In this document: positions 6,055 through 12,385 of the stretch, one piece after another
Position numbering within the stretch: the first letter of the stretch is position 1
Layout: the number at the start of each line of letters is the position of its first letter
NCBI GenBank assembly: GCA_005778045.1
Contig: SXKQ01000004.1
Coordinates: 1-18,141 of the forward strand
Direction of reading: 5' to 3'
DNA from: Planctomycetia bacterium
Lineage (GTDB): Bacteria; Planctomycetota; UBA1135; GCA-002686595
DNA: 18,141 nt
The notes under the pieces: model-generated
Seen by the model: only the letters and a program-made list of their open reading frames with translations
What the model was told of the DNA's origin: nothing
Database searches by the model: none
Made by a program: the position numbers and the translations under genes

Positions 6055-8463
6055 ATGAGTCATTCCCTTTCGCCCGCGTCGCCGACTCCCGAGCAGGGCG
6101 GGATTCGTCTGGCCCGCTCGGGTCGCAGCGTTCCCGAGCTCGAGGCGCTGCTGCGCGCGGATCCCACGCTCGCGCCGCGCTTCTCTCACTGGCACCGCGT
6201 CCCGGCGCGGGCCGAGCGCAGTCGGGAGCTGCCCGACTCGCTCGACCCGCGTCTGCGGGACGTGCTGCTCGCACGCGGCCAGACACGCCTCTACGAGCAT
6301 CAGGCGCGCGCGATCGAGCTCGCCCTCGAGGGCCGGGACGTGCTGATTGCGACTCCGACCGCGTCGGGTAAGACGCTGTGCTACGTGGCTCCGCTCGTGC
6401 AGCGCTTGCTGGAGTCGAAAGGCGATGCGCGGGCGATCGCGCTGTTCCCCACGAAGGCGCTGAGCCAGGACCAGTCGACTGGACTGAACGCGCTGATCGC
6501 GGCGCTCGGACAGGAGTGGCACAGCTTCACCTACGACGGCGACACGCCTCCCAGCGTGCGGCGCACACTGCGGGACGACGGGCACATCGTGCTCACCAAT
6601 CCGTGGATGCTGCACGCGGGCATCCTGCCCAACCATGCCAAGTGGTCGGAGCTGTTCGCCAACCTGCGCACCATCGTGATCGACGAGGTGCATACGCTCT
6701 CGGGCGTGTTCGGTTCGAGCGTGGCGAACGTGCTGCGCCGTCTGCTGCGCATCGCGGAGCACTACGGCAGCCGGCCGCAGTTCATCCTGTGCTCGGCGAC
6801 GCTGCGCGACGCCGCCGCGCACGCGAAGCGACTTACGGGCCGCGATGTGGCCGTGGTCGACGAGGACGGCTCGCCCTCGGGTGAGCGCATCTTCGGCGTG
6901 TACAACCCGCCGTTGCTCGATCCCGTCGCGGGCCTGCGCGCGAACGCGCTCGAGGAAGCGCGGCGGCTGGCAGTGCAACTCTGCGGTCCCTCGCGCCAGG
7001 CGATCTTCTTCTGCCAGCAGCGCACGGGCGTCGAGGTGCTGACGCGCTACCTGAAGGAGAGTGCGGCGGAGCTCGGACTGGAGCCGGATGAGATTCGCGG
7101 CTATCGCGGCGGCTACTTGCCGCTGCACCGACGCGAGATCGAAGAGGGCTTGCGAAAGGGCACCGTCAAGGTCGTGGTGTCGACGAATGCGCTCGAGCTC
7201 GGCATCGACATCGGGCGACTCGATGTGGCGGTGCTCGTCGGCTATCCGGGCTCGCAGGCCTCGTTCTGGCAGCGGGCTGGACGCGTGGGACGGCGAGGCC
7301 AGCCGAGTCTCACGGTGCTCATCACGCGCTCGGATCCGCTGGACCAGTACCTGTCGTCCAACCCCGACTACCTGTTCTCGGCACCTCGCGAGCGACTCGG
7401 TCTCGACCCCGACAATCTCGTGATCCTCTCGGAGCAGGTGAAGTGCGCGGCCTTCGAGCTGCCCTTCCGCGACGGGGAGCTCGGCACCGGGAGCTTCCGC
7501 GGCGCGCCGCACGTACCCGAGATCCTCGACTACCTCGCCGCGGAGTCGAAGCTGCTGCTGCGGCGAGGCGACACGTGGCACTGGATGGCCGATGCCTATC
7601 CCGCACAAGACGTGACGCTCGCCGGCGGTGGCCCGGACAACGTCCTGATCCTCGACGTCGAGACGAAGAAGGCCATTGGCGAGATCGACCGCGAAGGCTC
7701 GCTCACAACGGTGCACGAGGGTGCGATCTACCAAGTGCAGGGCGAGACTTGGAAGGTCGAGCGCTTCGACTACGAGAACCGCAGGGCCTACGTGCGCTCC
7801 GTGGAGAGCGACTACTTCACGGAAGCGGAAATCGACACGACGCTGCGCGTCCTGCGGCTCGAGAAGCATGCGGCGCGCGAACGCGAAGCGGGCGTGGAGG
7901 ACTTCGCGATCCATACCGGCGAGGTGCACGTCACGACAGTCGCGACGCAGTACAAGAAGATCCGCTTCTACACGCGCGAAAACGTCGGCACAGAGGCGAT
8001 TCACCTGCCCCCCGAGGAGCTCGACACGCAAGCCTTCGTGCTGACGATCTCCAACGAGACCGCGACGGCGCTCGGCCTCACCGGCTCGGAGCGCGGAGCC
8101 GCGTGGCGCGGCGCCGGCGGCCTCCTGCGCAAGGTGGCGCCGCTGTTTTTGCGCTGTCAGCCGCAGGATCTCGGGCTCTCCACGGAAGTTCGCTCCACGC
8201 ACTTCCTGCGTCCAGCGATCGTGCTCTACGACCGCGTGCAGGGTGGGGTCGGGCTCGCTGAAGTACTGTTTGAGAGCCATCGCGACGTGCTGAACGCCGC
8301 GTTGGAGGTCGTGACGCGCTGCGAGTGCCGACACGGTTGTCCAGCCTGCGTGGGTCCGCGCGCCGAGTGCGGAGAGCTGGGCAAGACAGCCACGCGCAAG
8401 CTGCTCGAGCACCTCGTGAGTGGCAGCGCTGCGCGACGCGTGGAACCCGAAGGGGTGGCGTGA
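6055..8463 (+). CDS. mrfA: MrfA-like DEVH-box helicase with DUF1998 domain
   Basis: An 802-residue superfamily 2 helicase. Visible motifs: Walker A ATPTASGKT (99-107), FPTKALSQDQ (131-140), DEVH (210-213), SAT (247-249), and motif VI QRAGRVGRRG (406-415). The C-terminus has a DUF1998-type segment (YDRVQGGVGL onward) and a four-cysteine cluster C756, C758, C762, C765 in CECRHGCPAC, as in B. subtilis MrfA/YprA, where the cysteines bind metal. MrfA is a 3'-5' DNA helicase needed for repair of mitomycin C crosslinks and monoadducts. The length is slightly above the B. subtilis protein (749). ATG 6055 is chosen over upstream frame-open sequence because of the GGAG site and because the upstream residues are not protein-like. 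It is coupled to the exonuclease gene by GTGA, the same partner order as in Bacillus, which makes the assignment firm. Confidence 0.92.
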   Translation: MSHSLSPASPTPEQGGIRLARSGRSVPELEALLRADPTLAPRFSHWHRVPARAERSRELPDSLDPRLRDVLLARGQTRLYEHQARAIELALEGRDVLIATPTASGKTLCYVAPLVQRLLESKGDARAIALFPTKALSQDQSTGLNALIAALGQEWHSFTYDGDTPPSVRRTLRDDGHIVLTNPWMLHAGILPNHAKWSELFANLRTIVIDEVHTLSGVFGSSVANVLRRLLRIAEHYGSRPQFILCSATLRDAAAHAKRLTGRDVAVVDEDGSPSGERIFGVYNPPLLDPVAGLRANALEEARRLAVQLCGPSRQAIFFCQQRTGVEVLTRYLKESAAELGLEPDEIRGYRGGYLPLHRREIEEGLRKGTVKVVVSTNALELGIDIGRLDVAVLVGYPGSQASFWQRAGRVGRRGQPSLTVLITRSDPLDQYLSSNPDYLFSAPRERLGLDPDNLVILSEQVKCAAFELPFRDGELGTGSFRGAPHVPEILDYLAAESKLLLRRGDTWHWMADAYPAQDVTLAGGGPDNVLILDVETKKAIGEIDREGSLTTVHEGAIYQVQGETWKVERFDYENRRAYVRSVESDYFTEAEIDTTLRVLRLEKHAAREREAGVEDFAIHTGEVHVTTVATQYKKIRFYTRENVGTEAIHLPPEELDTQAFVLTISNETATALGLTGSERGAAWRGAGGLLRKVAPLFLRCQPQDLGLSTEVRSTHFLRPAIVLYDRVQGGVGLAEVLFESHRDVLNAALEVVTRCECRHGCPACVGPRAECGELGKTATRKLLEHLVSGSAARRVEPEGVA

Positions 8464-9668
8464 GCGAGGCCTTTGGCGATCGACTGCGCAGGCTGCGCAA
8501 AGACGCGGGTGCGGGCGCCAGTCCGAGGCCGGTGGCAGGGGAAGCGGAGTCAGCAGCGCCCACGCCCTTGCCAAGCTGGTTCCGTGAACGCTTGGGGCGT
8601 GTACGCGAGTCGGGCGCGGCTCCAGTGGCCGCTCTCGGCTCCCCGGGAGAGCCTCGCGAGCTGGTCGAGGTTCGCGGCTCCCGCGGCGTGTGCGCGGTCC
8701 GGGTGTCGCGCTGGGACCTCGGACATTCGCATGGGGTTGTCCCGCTCGCTTCGGCTTTGCAAGCGCGCGGCTCGGACCTCGCGCTGCTCGGAGTCGACGC
8801 GCGGCTCGAAGCGCTCGAGCTCGGCCGGGCGCTGTTTCTCGACATCGAGACCACCGGTCTCGCGGGTGGCGCTGGCACCAAGGCCTTCCTCGTGGGGCTC
8901 GGGCGCTTCACGGCGCAAAGCTTCGAGCTTTGGCAGGGCTTCCTGCGTGGACCCGAGGACGAAGCGGCGCTACTCGACGAGTGCGCACGACAAGTGGGCG
9001 AGTCGGGTGCGCTCGTCTCGTTCTTCGGCAAGTCCTTCGACCGGCATCGGCTCGAGGACAAGATGCGCGTGCACGGCATCGCGGCGCCTTTCGAGCGCTG
9101 CCTGCATTTTGACCTCTACCATCCATGCCGCAGGCTGTTCGGGCCCGGACTTGCCGACGGACGGCTCGCGACCATGGAGCGTGAGATCGCGGGCGTCGAG
9201 CGCATGCACGACCTCGCGGGCGCCTTCGCTCCCGCGGCGTGGTACGACTTCCTCGCGGGCAGGCCACACCGGCTGGAGGAGGTCTTCGCTCACAATCGCG
9301 ACGACATCCTGAGCCTCGTCGCGCTCGCAGCGGAGCTCGCCCGGAGGGTGGGAGAGGCGCACCGTGAAGGTTGGACGCCGGGGCGTGCGCTGGCCCTCGC
9401 GCGCTGCGCCGAGCGGCTGCGACGCTGGAGCGACTGTCGCGACTGGGCACGCCGGGCGCGCTCTGCGCAGCCCGCACCGGAGGAGTTCCGCGGGGCACTG
9501 GAGCTGGAGGCGCGCGCTGCCGAGATGCTCGCTGACAGCGGCTCGCTCTCGGAACTCGTCGCCATGGCCCGAGCCGCCGAGGAGCTGGAACTCCTTGCGC
9601 GGCTCGAGCGCAGGCTGGCGCGCGCCATCAGGCGTTCGCGAGGACGGGCTGAGGGAGGCGGATCGTGA
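8460..9668 (+). CDS. mrfB: MrfB-like RNase H-fold DEDD exonuclease
   Basis: A 402-residue protein, close to the 413 of B. subtilis YprB/MrfB. The ribonuclease H-like exonuclease core begins at ALFLDIETTGLAGG, with probable metal ligands D128 and E130 (DIE), D194 (in KSFDRHRLED) and H278 with D281/D282 (in HNRDDI), which fits a DEDD-type nuclease. The N-terminal ~120 residues are poorly conserved in type; the C-terminal ~110 residues are helical and Ala/Arg-rich, as expected for the helical (TPR-like) tail of this family. The GTG start lies in a GTGA overlap with the helicase stop, with AAGGGG at 8450-8455. Helicase and nuclease are known to act together in excision of mitomycin lesions. Its 3' end overlaps the convergent stress-protein remnant by 41 bases. 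Confidence 0.9.
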   Translation: MSEAFGDRLRRLRKDAGAGASPRPVAGEAESAAPTPLPSWFRERLGRVRESGAAPVAALGSPGEPRELVEVRGSRGVCAVRVSRWDLGHSHGVVPLASALQARGSDLALLGVDARLEALELGRALFLDIETTGLAGGAGTKAFLVGLGRFTAQSFELWQGFLRGPEDEAALLDECARQVGESGALVSFFGKSFDRHRLEDKMRVHGIAAPFERCLHFDLYHPCRRLFGPGLADGRLATMEREIAGVERMHDLAGAFAPAAWYDFLAGRPHRLEEVFAHNRDDILSLVALAAELARRVGEAHREGWTPGRALALARCAERLRRWSDCRDWARRARSAQPAPEEFRGALELEARAAEMLADSGSLSELVAMARAAEELELLARLERRLARAIRRSRGRAEGGGS

Positions 9669-10575
9669 GGATCGGCGTGCGCACGAGGCGTGGCAACTGC
9701 CATGTGACGCTGCTGAGCAGGGCTGCGGCCCGCGCACTGCGACCCTGGGTGCCCATCACGATCAGGTCATGGTGCTCCTGCGCCGCGAGGATCGCGCGCG
9801 ACGTATCGTCCCCAACGAACTCCACCGTGGCATAGACTCCGCGCCGGGCGTACGTGTCGACGAAGCGCTCGAAGGCCTCGCGCTCCACGTTGCGCAGTTT
9901 GTCGAGCGTGTCGGGGAGCGGGCCGGGCGGAACGTCGAGCCCCGCTCCGCAGCACGCCCCGGATTCACGAAGTAGTCAAGCGCGTGAACGCGCGCGCCGA
10001 AGGCGCGGGCGAGCATGCAGGCTTGATCGAGCAAGAGCGCGCTCGCTTCGGAGAGTTCGATGGGCACGAGGGTGCGGTCGATGGGATGTGGAGGCTCCAC
10101 CTGCATCCAGATCGGGCAATGGGGCCGCGAAAAGGGCGCTCGCGCGAGCCCGCCTAGGTCGAACTTCTTGCGACGCCCGCTTCCCCGGGCACCACGTGCA
10201 CGCGCTCGAGCACGTTGCGCGCCGGAGGCCCCACCTCGACATCGAGCAGGTGGGCGAGCGGTTCGCCGCGTCACGTTTCGCCCGCATGACGATGCGCGAG
10301 ATACGGACGCGACGCCTCGCGCACATCATCCGCACGAAATCGAGAGAGCGCGTCGCTGCCGATTCCTCCCATGCGGACCCTGCGGTGAACACCGCAGGCA
10401 AGGCGTGCAGGATGAGCAGGTAGGAATCGAAGCGCTGGGCGATCTTCGTGGCACGCCTCAGCACGTTGTCCGAGGTCGTACCCTCGGCGACACAGGCGAG
10501 CACGCGATGGAACACCGGGAACGCGAAGCACTGGTTCCAGGGGCCCTCCGCGCGCAACCGCGGCACGCAACACAC
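9628..10575 (-). pseudogene. Decayed tandem universal stress protein (two UspA domains)
   Basis: Read on the minus strand, UspA-type sequence is found in pieces in all three frames. Domain 1 begins near 10512 with FHRVLACVAEG and RRATKIAQRFDSYLLILHALP, then changes frame near 10360. That frame meets a TGA at 10271-10273 but continues afterwards with protein-like sequence (GEPLAHLLDVEVG, ERVHVVPGEAG) to a TAG near 10155. A third frame gives the domain junction (PHCPIWMQVEPPHPIDRTLVPIELS) and the start of domain 2 as far as about 9970. A last frame change leads to an intact C-terminus with DLIVMGTQGRS and TPILTIRLP, ending at 9628. The nucleotide-loop part of domain 1 also looks shortened. Every other gene in the window is frame-intact, so true decay is more likely than error, though indel errors cannot be excluded. 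Usp proteins are cytoplasmic nucleotide-binding stress factors. Confidence 0.82.
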
Positions 10576-10631
10576 TCGTAGGAAGAAACGATCGAGCTCG
10601 CCGTGGGCCTTCCGTCGTGGCGCGCGGGCGT

Positions 10632-11225
10632 CTAGTGGGCAGGGCGGGAGCGGAGGTGGAGCGAGATCGCCTCGGGAAGGGCGAGGCGCTCTTCCTCGAA
10701 GACTCGGGCCCCGAGCCTGTGCTCGTCGTCGCCCGGCAGCACCGGGACTCGGCGCTGCACGAGCACGTCCCCTTTGTCGTACTCGTTGGTCACGTAATGC
10801 ACCGTGCAGCCGCTCTCGCGCTCGCCCGCGGCGAGCACGGCACGGTGCACTCGATCACCGTAAAACCCCTTGCCTCCGTAGCGGGGCAACAGGGACGGGT
10901 GAATGTTGATCACGCGTCCACGCCAGGCCTCGGGTACGAGCAAGAGGCGCAGGAACCCCGCCAGAACGACGAGTTCCGCACGCGAGCCCTCGATCGCCCG
11001 CCACGCGGCAGCGCTGAACTCGCTCGGTCCGGCGAACTCGCGCGGATCGACGGTGACGGACGGAATGCCGATCCGTTGCGCGCGCTCGAGCGCGAAGGCC
11101 GTCGGACTGCTCGAAAGCACGAGGACGAGCTCGACGTCGAGCGCGCCCGCGGCGCTGCGCTCGGCGAGGTTCTCCAGAGAGCGGCCGCCTCCGGAGACCA
11201 GCACCGCCATCCGGATGCGACTCAC
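10632..11225 (-). CDS. purN: Phosphoribosylglycinamide formyltransferase (GART)
   Basis: A 197-residue cytoplasmic enzyme that transfers the formyl group of 10-formyl-tetrahydrofolate to GAR, the third step of purine synthesis. The N-terminal glycine loop SGGGRSLENL (residues 11-20) corresponds to the phosphate-binding loop of the family. The catalytic trio is present: N107 and H109 in INIHPSLLP and D150 in NEYDKGDVL. LPRYGGKGFYG and the following helix also match PurN. The length is normal. The start is the GTG of a GTGA overlap with the PNP-like gene upstream; an ATG five codons on (residue M6) is an alternative that would still leave MAVLVSGGG. It is the last intact gene of the minus-strand cluster; 56 bases later the stress-protein remnant begins. 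Confidence 0.96.
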   Translation of the reverse strand: MSRIRMAVLVSGGGRSLENLAERSAAGALDVELVLVLSSSPTAFALERAQRIGIPSVTVDPREFAGPSEFSAAAWRAIEGSRAELVVLAGFLRLLLVPEAWRGRVINIHPSLLPRYGGKGFYGDRVHRAVLAAGERESGCTVHYVTNEYDKGDVLVQRRVPVLPGDDEHRLGARVFEEERLALPEAISLHLRSRPAH

Positions 11226-12070
11226 GCCTCGCCACCCTCGAGTCGTTGGCGCGCCTCGCGCTGCACGACGAGCGCGAGCTTCGCCAGCAAGTCATCGAGC
11301 GCAGGCGCGATCGCTTCCGCGCGCGCGGCGACTTGCGCAATGTCGATCGGCCCCTCGCCTGCATGAACAATCACCAGCATGCTCAGCCCGCCAAGGCCGG
11401 AGTGGGCGGCCGCGAGCAGGGGAGCTGCGAGTTCCTGCGCGGACGCTTCCGCGCCGCAACAGGCCATCCAGCGGCGCTCGGCCGGGGTCTCGAGCGAGGG
11501 GCCCACCGCACAGGCCGCGACGATCTCGCGCGATGCCAGCCCAAGCGTGCGTGCGAGCTCGAGAGCCGAGGCGCGCAGTGCCTTGTCGTGAACTCGCGAG
11601 ACGTCGGGAAACTGCGATCCGAGTCGGCTCGAGCCGAGGCCCACAAGCGGGGTGGTCCCGGAGACATTCACATGGTCGCGCAAGAGGCCGATCGTGCCGG
11701 GCTCGAGCTCGGGCACGAGGGAGGTCGCGGCGGAGGTGTGCACGAACGTGGATGCACCCGCGGAGGCCGCAAGCCACAGGGGCCACGCGCGGTGCCACTC
11801 GGGCTCATCCGGCTCGCGATCGAGCGGCGAGTTCTCGAGGAGCCAGATCGGAAGCTCCTCGAGCAGCCCCCAGTGCAGCAGCGTGTCGGCCCACGCTCGC
11901 GGCGCTCCGTCGAGCTTGCCGAGCGGCAGCCGACCTGCGCGCTGCAGCCGGCCAGACAGGACGCCGACGCCCGTTGAGAGAAGGTACAGGGCCGCGGGGC
12001 GCAGGAACGAGCGACGCTCGAGTGCGCCGAGTGCCGAAGCGACAGAGTCATCGAGCGCGGACGTGTGCAT
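11222..12070 (-). CDS. Divergent purine nucleoside phosphorylase-like protein
   Basis: A 282-residue protein whose fold follows trimeric PNP (class II PNP/MTAP family): RDHVNVSGTTPLVG (131-144), FPDVSRVHDKALR (154-166) and GPSLETPAE (190-198) line up with the family's DHINL, RFP.M..AYD and GPSFET.AE. The purine-binding glutamate is kept (E194). Other active-site positions differ: the phosphate loop GSGLG is STGVG (32-36), the GRFHMYEG segment with phosphate-binding Arg/His is absent, TNAAG is TSAAT (112-116), the methionine/serine of GMS is QE (212-213), and the base-binding asparagine position is a histidine (H236). It may have lost phosphorolysis or changed substrate. ATG 12070 follows the DUF167 stop by nine bases; it overlaps purN by GTGA, which supports a purine-related context. 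Confidence 0.8.
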   Translation of the reverse strand: MHTSALDDSVASALGALERRSFLRPAALYLLSTGVGVLSGRLQRAGRLPLGKLDGAPRAWADTLLHWGLLEELPIWLLENSPLDREPDEPEWHRAWPLWLAASAGASTFVHTSAATSLVPELEPGTIGLLRDHVNVSGTTPLVGLGSSRLGSQFPDVSRVHDKALRASALELARTLGLASREIVAACAVGPSLETPAERRWMACCGAEASAQELAAPLLAAAHSGLGGLSMLVIVHAGEGPIDIAQVAARAEAIAPALDDLLAKLALVVQREARQRLEGGEA

Positions 12071-12079
12071 GGAGCAGAT

Positions 12080-12385
12080 TCAATCCTGAGGCCGTGCCGC
12101 GAGCAACAAGTCGGGCGCTTGGGGCAGAGCGAGGGGCAGGAGCGCCTGCTTGTCGCGTGCGGTGGAGCCGATGTCGATGTCGCTCGGGCGCAGGCCCCAT
12201 GCGGCGGCGAGAACCCCGAGCAGCTCCTCGTTCGCTCGACCCTCCGGCGCCGATGCGCGCACGGCAAACTGGGGCGCGCCGTTGCAGGGGCCCGCGAGCT
12301 CGCTGCGCCTTGCGCTTGGCTGGGCCCGCACCCACAGCCGAGAGGGGCCGTCGCGGTACGGCTCGAGCCGCGGCACTGCGTTCAC
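12080..12385 (-). CDS. DUF167 (YggU-like) family protein
   Basis: A 101-residue protein with the DUF167 core: RLWVRAQPSARRSEL (residues about 16-30) corresponds to the family's strand and basic P-x-A segment, followed by QFAVRASAPEGRANEELLGVL (the family's A.P..G.AN..L) and the final strand region after DIGSTARDKQ. The function is unknown in all bacteria; the structure is a small alpha/beta fold. The start is the GTG of the GTGA overlap with the kinase stop; a second in-frame GTG three codons later is equally possible. It is often found near yggS-like genes in other bacteria, and here yggS is two genes upstream. Confidence 0.85.
   Translation of the reverse strand: MNAVPRLEPYRDGPSRLWVRAQPSARRSELAGPCNGAPQFAVRASAPEGRANEELLGVLAAAWGLRPSDIDIGSTARDKQALLPLALPQAPDLLLAARPQD

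Noticed and set aside
5701..8574. Open frame of 957 codons on the minus strand
   Set aside because: It lies antisense to the DUF4340 and mrfA genes, which have clear motifs; its His/Arg/Gln-rich composition is a shadow of high GC third positions.
6055..9668. Phage-defence system of the DISARM type, suggested by a helicase with DUF1998
   Set aside because: DISARM splits the functions over DrmA and DrmB and has a methyltransferase and PLD protein nearby; here a single helicase is coupled to a YprB-type nuclease, the MrfAB arrangement.
9669..10631. Plus-strand genes in the region after mrfB
   Set aside because: The plus-strand frames have no recognisable motif, whereas the minus strand shows clear though broken UspA sequence.
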